The notes beneath the pieces are model-generated. The model ran no database searches. It was given only the letters and a program-made list of their open reading frames with translations, and had not been told where the DNA came from. A stretch of DNA of 64,000 nucleotides from 66-474 sp035281745 (GTDB lineage: Bacteria; Pseudomonadota; Gammaproteobacteria; Xanthomonadales; Rhodanobacteraceae): contig DATEDI010000022.1 of the NCBI GenBank assembly GCA_035281745.1, positions 194,268 to 258,267 of the forward strand, given 5' to 3'. The translations under genes and the position numbers were made by a program. Of this stretch, positions 49,929 to 57,807 are shown piece by piece; the first letter of the stretch is position 1, and each line of letters opens with the position of its first letter.

Positions 49929-50678
49929 TCAGCGTTGCCCGACCTGCCGGGCCATCCACAGGCCGACCTGTTGCAATTGCGCGTAGCTCTTGATTTCGGC
50001 GCTGCGCATCAATGCGACGAATGACGCGTCCCGCGCGTCGCTGGCACGGCGCCCGACCACCAACGTGGGCGTGGCATCGATGCCCCAGCCGATTTCGGTG
50101 TGCTGGTCATCGGTCATCTGCTTGGTGGTTTCCGCGCTGGTGGCCGCGGCCATGAACTTCTGCGGGTCCACGCCGTGGCGGCCGTACCAGGTTGCCATGT
50201 CCTGCAGTGAATTGAGCGGGTAGTGTTCCAGCATCGCCTGGAACATCGCGTCGTGGGTCTGCTCCAACGCGCCGAGTTGCTTCGCCGCGTAGAACGCCTG
50301 CGCGTAGGGCATCCAGGCGGCGCTGAACACCGCCGGCATGTAACGCACCTTGACGCCCTTCGGCAGCTCGGCGCGCAGCTTGTCCATGTACGGCGCGAAT
50401 TCCGCGCAATGCGAACAGCCGTAGGAAAACACTTCGACCACTTCCACCGGGCCGGTGGGTTGCGCCTGTCCGGCCGGAAGCTTCAGCGCGACGTATTCCT
50501 TGCCTTCGCTGAATTGCGTGGCAGCCGCGGGAACCGGGGTCTCCGGGCTGGCCGCGGCTTGCGCGGAGGCCGCCACCGCACTCGCCGTCGGACTGCCCTC
50601 GTTATGCGCGGAACACGCGGCGGTAAGCAGCAAGCCGCATGCGAGCAACACGCCACGGATCATGCGCGCCGTGCTCAT
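49929..50678 (-). CDS. DsbA-like thiol:disulfide oxidoreductase (lipoprotein)
   Basis: Periplasmic thioredoxin-fold protein of 249 residues. A lipobox-like LTAAC (about residues 18-22) suggests lipid attachment. After an Ala/Ser/Pro linker (27-52) comes EVFSYGCSHCAEFAPYMDK with the CSHC active site, then the helical insert, and the cis-Pro loop DATPTLVVGRR. It is a paralogue of the dsbA gene that ends one base before its start, so the two are translated together. The paralogue may handle different substrates or act as the partner of the first; which is not known. Confidence 0.88.
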   Translation of the reverse strand: MSTARMIRGVLLACGLLLTAACSAHNEGSPTASAVAASAQAAASPETPVPAAATQFSEGKEYVALKLPAGQAQPTGPVEVVEVFSYGCSHCAEFAPYMDKLRAELPKGVKVRYMPAVFSAAWMPYAQAFYAAKQLGALEQTHDAMFQAMLEHYPLNSLQDMATWYGRHGVDPQKFMAAATSAETTKQMTDDQHTEIGWGIDATPTLVVGRRASDARDASFVALMRSAEIKSYAQLQQVGLWMARQVGQR

Positions 50679-50679
50679 C

Positions 50680-51378
50680 TCACTTGGCCTTCTTCGCGGC
50701 CAATTCCTTGTTCGCCAGATATAGCGTCAGGTCCACGGCCTGCTGCGCACCACCCGCCGAAACGGGCGTCAGGCGCCACTTGCCGTCGATCACGATGGTC
50801 GGGGTGCTGTCCGCGCCCCACGCCATGATCTGCTGGTCGGCGCGTTTCATTTCCAGGTTCACCGAAAACGAATTGGCGGTCGCGACGAACTCGTCCGGCT
50901 TGGCGCCGAATTTGCCATAGAACTTGGCGACGTCCTCGATCTTGGGCAGGCTGGCCTCGGCCTTGGGACGCTGGGTAGCCGGATCGTAGGTGGCGAGCGG
51001 GCCATTCGGGCCCCAGATCGCCTTGAACATCGCGTCGTGCGATTGCTGATTGTCCAGTCCCAGCGCCTTGGCGGTGAAATACGTGCGCTGGAATACGGGC
51101 CAGTCTTCGTTGGGATGCCAGCTTGCCGGCACGAACTGCAGCACCGTGCCCGCGGGCAGTTCGGCACGCAGCTTGTCGACGTAGGGCTCGAACTGGTTGC
51201 AGGCCGGGCAGCCGAACGAGAACACCTCGGTCACCACGACCTTGTCGGGCTGGCCGGTCGGCTGCGGATTCTGGATCGCGAAATACTGCTTGCCTTCGGT
51301 CCATTGCTGTGGCGTCTGGGCGAACGCGACAGCGGCGACGGCGGCCAGCAACAAGAACAGAGCGGTGCGTTTGATCAT
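50680..51378 (-). CDS. dsbA: Thiol:disulfide interchange protein DsbA
   Basis: Periplasmic oxidase of Cys pairs in secreted proteins; re-oxidised by DsbB. It has 232 residues from the ATG at 51378. Signal peptide about 1-20 (LLLAAVAAVAFAQ). The active site is CPAC in EVFSFGCPACNQFEPYVDK, and the cis-Pro loop is DSTPTIVIDGKWR. The start at 51465 would add 29 residues without membrane character and is rejected. It lies between cytochrome c4 and a DsbA-like lipoprotein. Two DsbA-type proteins side by side are seen in related Xanthomonadales. Confidence 0.93.
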   Translation of the reverse strand: MIKRTALFLLLAAVAAVAFAQTPQQWTEGKQYFAIQNPQPTGQPDKVVVTEVFSFGCPACNQFEPYVDKLRAELPAGTVLQFVPASWHPNEDWPVFQRTYFTAKALGLDNQQSHDAMFKAIWGPNGPLATYDPATQRPKAEASLPKIEDVAKFYGKFGAKPDEFVATANSFSVNLEMKRADQQIMAWGADSTPTIVIDGKWRLTPVSAGGAQQAVDLTLYLANKELAAKKAK

Positions 51379-51461
51379 GCTCGGATCCCCACGTTTCGGA
51401 ACAACGGCCGGCAAGTGTGCCAGCGCCTTCCTGCATTCGACCGCGCGCAGGCGCGACGGGT

Positions 51462-52289
51462 TCAATCGATGGCGTCGGGCTTGGTCGTGGCCTTGGTTTC
51501 CGGCGCGGCGTGCAGGCCTTCGACGTAGCTCGATACGGCGGAAATGTCCTGTTCCGTCAGGTGCTGGGCGATCGCCGGCATGATCTTGGCGTGCGCATCA
51601 CTGCCCCAGCTCGCGCCGTCGTGCCACGCCTTCAGTTGTGTCTGCACGTAATCGGCGTGCTGGCCGCCGATGTTCGGCACGCGCCAGCCGGGATTGCCGG
51701 CGCCGTCGGGGCCGTGGCAGGCCATGCAGGCCGGGATGCCGCGGCTGGCATCGCCATCGCGGTAAAGCTTCTCGCCGTCGCTGGCCAGCTTTTCGTCGGC
51801 CACGCCCGGCAGGCGCTTCTGCGCGGCGAAGTAGGCGCCGACGTCGTGCATGTCCTGCGGCGCAAGCGTGGATGCCATGCCCTGCATGATCGCGTTCTGG
51901 CGGGTGCCACTCTTGAAGCGCATCAACTGGCTGACGATGTATTGCTCGTTCTGGCCAGCGAGCTTGGGATACTGCGGGTCGGTGGAGTTGCCGTCCATGC
52001 CGTGGCAGGCGCCGCATGCGGCGGCCTTGGTCTGGCCCGCCTTGGCGTCGCCGGGCTGGGTCTTCACCGATTGAAGCTGCGCGAGCGCGGTTTCCGCGGC
52101 CTTGGACGCGCTTTCCGCGCTGGCCGGTGCGGCGGCGCTGGATGCACTGGCGGGCGCGCTCGTGGCCGACGCGGGCGCCGAGGTGGCCGCGTTCGACTCG
52201 GCCTGGGTCTGCGGCGCGGACAATGCCACCGCGACCGGCGCCGAGGCGGCGAGCATGACAATGACAGCTACTGAGCGCCGGAAACCCAT
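51462..52289 (-). CDS. Cytochrome c4-type diheme protein
   Basis: Periplasmic electron carrier, 275 residues, with two class-I c-type hemes. Signal peptide about 1-24 (AVIVMLAASAPVAVA). A Ser/Ala/Pro-rich linker of about 40 residues follows, longer than usual. Heme sites are CGACHGMDGNS and CMACHGPDGAG; axial Met residues are likely in the IMQGMASTL and KIMPAIAQH stretches. The start at 52289 has a GAGAGGA ribosome binding site. It is divergent from engB, with only about 80 bp between the start codons as called. The neighbouring dsbA pair on the same strand suggests a shared envelope-redox theme. Confidence 0.9.
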   Translation of the reverse strand: MGFRRSVAVIVMLAASAPVAVALSAPQTQAESNAATSAPASATSAPASASSAAAPASAESASKAAETALAQLQSVKTQPGDAKAGQTKAAACGACHGMDGNSTDPQYPKLAGQNEQYIVSQLMRFKSGTRQNAIMQGMASTLAPQDMHDVGAYFAAQKRLPGVADEKLASDGEKLYRDGDASRGIPACMACHGPDGAGNPGWRVPNIGGQHADYVQTQLKAWHDGASWGSDAHAKIMPAIAQHLTEQDISAVSSYVEGLHAAPETKATTKPDAID

Positions 52290-52368
52290 AGAATCCTCTC
52301 TCCCGTAAGGCATGAGCACCGGCAACAGGGCCGGCGCGAACCGCGGGATTATCGCCGCGAGTACAAAC

Positions 52369-53034
52369 ATGCGTCAAACACGTCATCCCGGCCACGTACT
52401 GGCCGGGACCCAGGCACAGGGACGTACAAAAGCATCCGATGACCCCTTCCGAGGCGCGGCGTTCGTGCTGGCGGCACATCGTCCCGACCAGTTGCCGCCG
52501 GACACGGGTGCCGAAATCGCGTTCGCCGGGCGCTCCAACGCCGGCAAGTCCAGCGCGTTGAATAGGTTGGTTGGACAAACCGCTTTGGCGCGCACCAGCA
52601 AGACCCCGGGGCGCACCCAGCAACTGGTGGTGTTCGCGCTGCCGGACGGGCGTCGGCTTGTGGACCTGCCGGGTTACGGTTACGCCAAGGTGCCGCCCAG
52701 CTTGCGCGATCACTGGCGGCAGGCGATCGATCACTACCTGCGCAAGCGCCAGTCGCTGCGCGGGCTGGTATTGATCGCGGACATCCGTCACGCCCTCACG
52801 CCGTTCGATCGCCAGATGCTCGCCTACTGCGCCGAGATCGAGCTGCCGTGCGTGGTGCTGCTCAGCAAGGCCGACAAGCTGTCGCGCGCACCGGCCCAGA
52901 CGCGCCAGCGCGAGGTCGATACCGAAATCGCCGGGCAACACTGGCGGGCGCAGACCATCGCGTTCTCGGCGCCGGCCGGAACGGGGCTCGACGAAGCGCG
53001 CACCGCGGCGGCGGCGTTGCTGGGCGCGGGATGA
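52369..53034 (+). CDS. engB: Ribosome biogenesis GTP-binding protein EngB (YihA/YsxC)
   Basis: Essential GTPase for 50S assembly. It has 221 residues from the ATG at 52369. G motifs: GRSNAGKSS (G1), TPGRTQQL (G2), DLPGYGYAKVP (G3), SKADKL (G4) and SAPAGTG (G5). The first residues (RHPGHVLAGTQAQGR) are encoded by a copy of the CGTCATCCCGG-type palindrome (52381-52408), which is not part of the family's usual N-terminus, but no start codon lies between it and the conserved domain. An earlier ATG at 52312 would leave no room for a promoter beside the divergent c4 gene at 52289. Confidence 0.9.
   Translation: MRQTRHPGHVLAGTQAQGRTKASDDPFRGAAFVLAAHRPDQLPPDTGAEIAFAGRSNAGKSSALNRLVGQTALARTSKTPGRTQQLVVFALPDGRRLVDLPGYGYAKVPPSLRDHWRQAIDHYLRKRQSLRGLVLIADIRHALTPFDRQMLAYCAEIELPCVVLLSKADKLSRAPAQTRQREVDTEIAGQHWRAQTIAFSAPAGTGLDEARTAAAALLGAG
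52381..52408. repeat. Palindrome in the engB 5' coding region
   Basis: TCCCGGCCA-CGTAC-TGGCCGGGA gives a perfect 9-bp stem, preceded by CGTCA and followed by CCCAG. The same CGTCA..CCCGG..CCGGGA..CCCAG order occurs in the repeats at 34225-34262 and about 57660-57772. Here it is translated in frame as the start of EngB. Confidence 0.6.
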
Positions 53035-53048
53035 GAAACGCAAAGAGC

Positions 53049-53135
53049 TTTTTGGACACGGATCGCCAAGGATCTTCAAAGCGACTTGCCGGCTTTTGCT
53101 CTGCCGTGGTCATCCGCTTTGATCCGTGTCAAAAG
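53049..53135. repeat. Inverted repeat upstream of gshA
   Basis: GACACGGATC (53055-53064) and GATCCGTGTC (53121-53130) are perfect inverted arms about 56 bp apart. Each is extended by TTTT/AAAA on the outside, giving a 15-bp imperfect arm. The inner part contains CATCCGCTTTGATC. It resembles dispersed ATCCGTGT-type repeats of bacterial genomes. It may also act as a hairpin stop after engB. Confidence 0.5.
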
Positions 53136-53227
53136 CGCTTGCCGTGAAGATCATGCGTCGCCAGCCACTTGCGCTACGCGTGACGCCACCCCATCTTGAT
53201 CGCCTTGCTCCATTTCAAGGCTTGCGC

Positions 53228-54592
53228 ATGTCCGGTCCCAGCCACGTTGCCGAACAACCGATCGAACGGCGCGCGCAACTCGTGGAATATCTCGCCGCTG
53301 GCGGCAGACCGGCGACGCAATGGAAGATCGGCACCGAACACGAGAAGTTCGTGTTCCGCACCGACGACTTGCGGCCGCCGCCGTACCAGGGCGAGCGCGG
53401 CATCGGTGCCTTGCTGAAAGGCGTCGCCGGTTGCGGTTGGGATCCGGTGGAGGAAGACGGCAACGTGATCGCGTTGTCACGCGGCAATGCCTCGGTGACA
53501 TTGGAACCCGCCGGCCAGCTCGAACTTTCCGGCGCGCCGCTGGAAACCATCCACCAGACCTGCTGCGAAGTACAGGACCACCTCGATTGCGTGCATCGCG
53601 CGGCCGAACCGCTGAAGCTCGGCATCCTCGGCATGGGCTTCCAGCCGAAGTGGAAACGCGAGGACATGCCGTGGATGCCCAAGGCGCGCTACGCGATCAT
53701 GCGCCGCTACATGCCGACCGTCGGTTCGCTCGGTCTCGACATGATGACCCGCACCTGCACGGTCCAGGTCAACCTCGACTTCGCCAACGAAGCCGACATG
53801 GTGAAGAAGTTTCGGGTGTCGCTGGCGCTGCAGCCAATCGCGACCGCGATGTTCGCCGATTCGCCGTTCACCGAAGGCCGGCAGAACGGCTTCCAGAGCT
53901 ACCGCTCGCAGATCTGGACCGACACCGACCCCGATCGCACCGGCATGCTTGATTTCGTGTTCGCCGACGGTTTCGGTTTCGAGCGTTACGTCGATTACCT
54001 GCTCGATGTGCCGATGTATTTCGTGCATCGCCACGATCACTACATCGATTGCGCCGGGCAATCGTTCCGCGACTTCCTCGAAGGCAAATTGCCCGCACTG
54101 CCGGGCGAGAAACCCACGTTGCGCGACTGGTCTGATCACATGACCACCGCGTTTCCGGAGGTGCGCCTGAAGCAATATCTTGAAATGCGCGGCGCCGACG
54201 GCGGCCCGTCCAATCGCCTGTGCGCGCTGCCGGCGTTCTGGGTCGGGTTGCTGTACGACACCACCGCGCTGGACGCCGCGTGGGATCTGGTGAAGGATTT
54301 TTCGATGGCCGAGCGCAATGCCTTGCGCGATGGCGTCCCGAAGCATGCGTTGAAGCTGCCGTTCCGCGATGGCAGCGTGCGCGACCTCGCCCTGCGCGCG
54401 CTGGAGATCGCGGGGCAGGGCCTGAAGCGCCGCGCGAAACTGAATCGCAACGGCGCGGACGAGACGATGTTCCTGCAGCCGCTGATCGAATTCGCCGAAG
54501 CCAACCAGACCCCGGCCGAGCGCAAGCTGGAACTGTTCCGCACCGAGTGGAACGGCAGCGTCGACCCGGTCTTCCGCGAATTCGCCTACTGA
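53228..54592 (+). CDS. gshA: Glutamate-cysteine ligase
   Basis: First step of glutathione synthesis: ATP-dependent joining of L-Glu and L-Cys. It has 454 residues from the ATG at 53228. It is of the plant/alphaproteobacterial-like type (about 455 residues), not the E. coli GshA type. Signatures: WKIGTEHEKFVF near the N-terminus, EPAGQLELSGAPL (metal and Glu binding), MGFQPKWKREDMPWMPK, MMTRTCTVQVNLDF and YFVHRHDHYID. LKQYLEMRGADGGP lies in the C-terminal half. An upstream ATG at 53126 would add 34 residues of non-family sequence. No gshB is nearby. Confidence 0.95.
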   Translation: MSGPSHVAEQPIERRAQLVEYLAAGGRPATQWKIGTEHEKFVFRTDDLRPPPYQGERGIGALLKGVAGCGWDPVEEDGNVIALSRGNASVTLEPAGQLELSGAPLETIHQTCCEVQDHLDCVHRAAEPLKLGILGMGFQPKWKREDMPWMPKARYAIMRRYMPTVGSLGLDMMTRTCTVQVNLDFANEADMVKKFRVSLALQPIATAMFADSPFTEGRQNGFQSYRSQIWTDTDPDRTGMLDFVFADGFGFERYVDYLLDVPMYFVHRHDHYIDCAGQSFRDFLEGKLPALPGEKPTLRDWSDHMTTAFPEVRLKQYLEMRGADGGPSNRLCALPAFWVGLLYDTTALDAAWDLVKDFSMAERNALRDGVPKHALKLPFRDGSVRDLALRALEIAGQGLKRRAKLNRNGADETMFLQPLIEFAEANQTPAERKLELFRTEWNGSVDPVFREFAY

Positions 54593-54830
54593 GTATCCAT
54601 TTCGGTGGTGTCGTCGCAGGCCCGCCCTGCGGCGATTTTGGCGCGCCTGAGAGCCCGCCCGGACGCCCGGGGAAGTTACCTTTCCGTTAGCCGGAAAGCG
54701 AGCCGTGATGCCGTTCACGGCCGAGACCCACTGACGGCTGAATGGTCATCGCGGACCCCGGTTTTGTTCAGTGCGACGCAAGCAGATGTTTGCTTAAGTA
54801 GTGCGCAACTTTTGGACCGGGAGTCCACTC

Positions 54831-56603
54831 GTGTATCTCTGGAAAATCTATCTTCGGGTGCTTGGCCTGCTCGCACCCGAGCGGAAGCTTGCGATTGTTC
54901 TCGCACTGGCGAACCTCGCCTTGGCATGCGTGCTGTTCGTCGAACCGATCCTGTTCGGCCGCGTGGTCGACGCGCTCGCCGTGCCCGGCAAGCACAACCT
55001 GGCGTTGCTGATCGGCGGCTGGGCGCTGGTCGGATTCGGCGGCGTCGCGACGGGCGTGCTGGTGTCGCTGCACGCCGACCGCATGGCGCACCGTCGGCGG
55101 CTCGCCGCGATCCGGATGTTCTTCCGGCACGCGATCTCGCTGCCGCTGTCGTTCCACCGCGACCACCATTCCGGCCGCCTGCAGCGCATCATGCACTCGG
55201 GCACCGACAACCTGTTCACGCTGTGGCTCAGCTTCTTCCGTGAACACCTGACCACGCTGCTGTCGATCGTGGTGATGATTCCGGTGGCGCTTTACATCAA
55301 CTGGCGGCTCGCGTTGCTGATGATCGGCTTGCTCGCCGGATTCACGTTGTTCAATGTGCTGGCGGTGCGGCGCAGCCGCAAGGCGCAGGCCGAGGTGCAG
55401 GAACATTTCCACGCGATCTCCACGCGCGCCAGCGACGTGCTGGGCAACGTCGCGGTGGTGCAGAGTTTCACGCGCGCGGACGACGAGGTCCGCAATCTCG
55501 AAAAATTGACGGCGCGCGCGCTGGCGGCGCAATACCCGGTGCTGAACGGCTGGGCCGCGCTGTCGGTCGCGACCCGCGCCGCGAGCACGCTCACGGTGGT
55601 CGCGATCTTCGCGATGGGCGCGATGCTGCACGCCAAAGGCCAGATCTCGATCGGCGGCATCGTCAGCTTCGTCGGTTTCTCGCTGATGCTGATCGGCCGG
55701 CTGGAACAATTCGCGAGCTTCATCTCCAACCTGTTCTTCCAGTCGCAATCGCTGCGCGATTTCTTCGAAGTGATGGACGTGAAGCCTGCAATGGCGTCGA
55801 CACCCGATGCGGCGCCGCTGCCGCCGGTGCGCGGTGAGGTGGCATTCGAGCACGTCGAATTCAGCTACGACGGCCGGCAATCGTCGGTGCACGACCTGAG
55901 CTTCCGGGCCGAACCCGGCAGCCGCATCGCGCTGGTCGGCCCGACCGGCGCCGGCAAGTCCACCACGCTGAGTCTCTTGTATCGCGCCCAGGACCCCGAT
56001 CACGGCCGCATCACCATCGATGGCCACGACATCCGCGACGTGGACATCGATTCCCTGCGCCGCAACATCGCGGTGGTGTTCCAGGAAGCCGGGCTGTTCC
56101 AGCGCAGCATCGCGGAGAACCTCAAGGTGGGCGATCCCGCGGTGAGCGCGGCGGACATCGAGGCCGCGGCGCGCGCCGCCGAAGCACACGACTTCATCAG
56201 CGCCAAACCGGATGGTTACGCGACGCAGGTCGCCGAACGCGGCCGCTCGCTTTCGGGTGGCGAGCGCCAGCGCCTCACGATCGCGCGTGCGATGTTGAAG
56301 GACGCGCCGATCCTGATCCTCGACGAAGCCACCAGCGCGCTCGACAGCATCACCGAAGCGCGCATCCAGCGCGCGCTGGATCGGCTGAGCCGCGGGCGCA
56401 CCACGTTCATCATCGCGCACCGGCTCTCCACCGTGCGCAATGCCGATCGCATCCTTGTGCTCGACCAGGGCCGCCTGATCGAACAGGGTCGCTACGACGA
56501 GCTGATCCGTCGCGGCGGGATGTTCGCACGGCTGGCCCAGCAGGGCCGCTTCGCGCCGGATGCCGAGCCGGAGCACGCGATTCCGCTCGAGGTTGCGGCG
56601 TAG
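54831..56603 (+). CDS. ABC exporter with fused membrane and ATPase domains (NdvA/ChvA-like glucan exporter family)
   Basis: Half-size exporter of 590 residues. The GTG at 54831 has a GGGAG site six bases upstream and puts the family start (YLWKIYLRVLGLLAPERKLA) at the N-terminus. Six helices lie in about 15-310. The nucleotide-binding domain is about 340-580: VGPTGAGKSTTLS (Walker A), LSGGERQRLTIAR (signature), ILILDEATSALD (Walker B) and IIAHRLSTV (H-loop). The best fit by pattern is the cyclic beta-1,2-glucan exporter NdvA/ChvA group, but no glucan synthase gene is near, so lipid or glucan substrates both remain possible. It functions as a homodimer in the inner membrane. Confidence 0.87.
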   Translation: MYLWKIYLRVLGLLAPERKLAIVLALANLALACVLFVEPILFGRVVDALAVPGKHNLALLIGGWALVGFGGVATGVLVSLHADRMAHRRRLAAIRMFFRHAISLPLSFHRDHHSGRLQRIMHSGTDNLFTLWLSFFREHLTTLLSIVVMIPVALYINWRLALLMIGLLAGFTLFNVLAVRRSRKAQAEVQEHFHAISTRASDVLGNVAVVQSFTRADDEVRNLEKLTARALAAQYPVLNGWAALSVATRAASTLTVVAIFAMGAMLHAKGQISIGGIVSFVGFSLMLIGRLEQFASFISNLFFQSQSLRDFFEVMDVKPAMASTPDAAPLPPVRGEVAFEHVEFSYDGRQSSVHDLSFRAEPGSRIALVGPTGAGKSTTLSLLYRAQDPDHGRITIDGHDIRDVDIDSLRRNIAVVFQEAGLFQRSIAENLKVGDPAVSAADIEAAARAAEAHDFISAKPDGYATQVAERGRSLSGGERQRLTIARAMLKDAPILILDEATSALDSITEARIQRALDRLSRGRTTFIIAHRLSTVRNADRILVLDQGRLIEQGRYDELIRRGGMFARLAQQGRFAPDAEPEHAIPLEVAA

Positions 56604-56609
56604 GCCCTC

Positions 56610-56720
56610 GTCATTCCGGGGCCCGCGTCGGCCTGCCGGCGCGGGCACCCGACTGCGTTTGCAGGACTGCAAACGCGAACGCCGCGGGCGGCGCGCAGCG
56701 CGAGCGCCAGGGACGGCGCG
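56610..56720. repeat. Dispersed palindromic repeat, reverse copy
   Basis: It holds GCGTTTGCAGGACTGCAAACGC as two 10-base arms (56655-56676) and CGAACGCCGCGGGCGGCGCG, the reverse complement of the layout at 57515. CGTCATTCCGGGGCCC near 56610 is the outer end. It lies between the exporter and GNAT genes. Confidence 0.65.
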
Positions 56721-56826
56721 AGTCAATCTGCCGTTGTGATGTGACGGCGCTTGCAGCATCGCTCCGGTGTTTCGAAAATGGCGGTGGCGTTCACGCGAAT
56801 GCCGCCGCCTTTTCATTGGAACGAAC

Positions 56827-57501
56827 ATGCACGTCCTTGATCGACCCGTCTGGGAAAGCCTCGCCTCACGCCACGCCGCGTTGTCGGTCGGTGGACCGTT
56901 GGCCAGGCGTTATCTGCGCGACGTGAACCTGTTCGCGTCGGCGCGCGACGACAGCGCGGAGGCGCTGGCCGCGCTGGCGGAATTGGTGAAGCCTGGTGAA
57001 CACGTCTACGTGCTGCAGGCGCCTGAAATCGCGGTGCCGGACGCGCTGCGCGCCAGCAAAACGGCGTTGGGCGTGCAGATGGTCGCGACGCGTTCGATAC
57101 CGGCGGAACCTGGCAGCGATTCAATCCTGCCGCTCGGCGACGCCGACGCGCCGGAGATGCTGGCACTGGCGCAGCTCACCCAGCCGGGTCCGTTCCTCGC
57201 GCGAACCCACGTGATGGGCCACTTCATCGGCATCCGCATCGACGGCCGGCTGGCCGCGATGGCGGGCGAACGCATGCACGTGCCCGGCCACACCGAATTG
57301 AGCGGCGTGTGCACACACCCCGATTTCCGCGGACGCGGACTCGCGCGCCGTTTGTCAGCGACGGTTTCCGCCATGATCGAAGCGCGCGGCGAAACCCCGT
57401 TCCTGCACGCGTGGAAAGACAACCATTCCGCGATCGCGCTGTACGAAAAGCTCGGCTTCCGATGGCGCACCGACGTCAACGTCGCGATATTGGAGTGTTG
57501 A
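56827..57501 (+). CDS. GNAT-family N-acetyltransferase (FR47-like)
   Basis: Cytoplasmic 224-residue acetyltransferase. The acetyl-CoA-binding motif A is GVCTHPDFRGRGLARRLSAT, and HVMGHFIGIRIDGRLAAMAG is the preceding strand. The C-terminal part FLHAWKDNHSAIALYEKLGF is the FR47/RimI-like ending. The N-terminal half (about 1-100) seems to be a degenerate GNAT-like domain, which is common in this group. The ATG at 56827 has no strong ribosome binding site. The gene is bracketed by oppositely oriented copies of the same palindromic element, with no transposase. Substrate unknown. Confidence 0.87.
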   Translation: MHVLDRPVWESLASRHAALSVGGPLARRYLRDVNLFASARDDSAEALAALAELVKPGEHVYVLQAPEIAVPDALRASKTALGVQMVATRSIPAEPGSDSILPLGDADAPEMLALAQLTQPGPFLARTHVMGHFIGIRIDGRLAAMAGERMHVPGHTELSGVCTHPDFRGRGLARRLSATVSAMIEARGETPFLHAWKDNHSAIALYEKLGFRWRTDVNVAILEC

Positions 57502-57514
57502 GGAAACCCTGATT

Positions 57515-57775
57515 TTGCTCGTCGTCCCGGAATACTAGCGCCACCCATGGCGCTCGCGCTTCGCGCCGCCTTCGGCGTTCGCGTTTGCAATCCTGCAAAC
57601 GCAGTCGCGGAGCGATATCCGGGACCCAGTGACTTTGTGCATCAATGCATTGCGGAAAAGTCACTGGGTTACTCGCCGCATCCTGCGGCTCGCCCTTCGG
57701 GCCATCGGCTACGCCGATGTTCGCCACGGCATCCTGCCTGCGCAGTCCGGCTTTCGCCGGAATGACGAGGGGTGT
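57515..57775. repeat. Dispersed composite palindromic repeat, longest copy
   Basis: Order: CGTCCCGGAATACTAGCGCCA, then GCCGCCTTCGGCG, then GCGTTTGCAA-TC-CTGCAAACGC (57581-57602), AGTCGCGGAGCGATATCCGG, GACCCAGTGACTTTG, GTCACTGGGTTACTC, several short GC-rich hairpins (CCGCATCCTGCGG, GCCCTTCGGGC) and an end CCGGCTTTCGCCGG-AATGACG. The region lacks coding character. Related copies are near 27272, 34140 and 56660. The unit is about 250 bp when complete, the size of a small non-autonomous element. Confidence 0.7.
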
Positions 57776-57807
57776 TGAGTCCATGTTGGGGACCGAGCTG
57801 TCGCGTG

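Noticed and set aside
56610..57775. A transposon carrying the GNAT gene
   Set aside because: Inverted repeats are present, but no transposase, no clear target duplication, and the same repeat occurs elsewhere without cargo.
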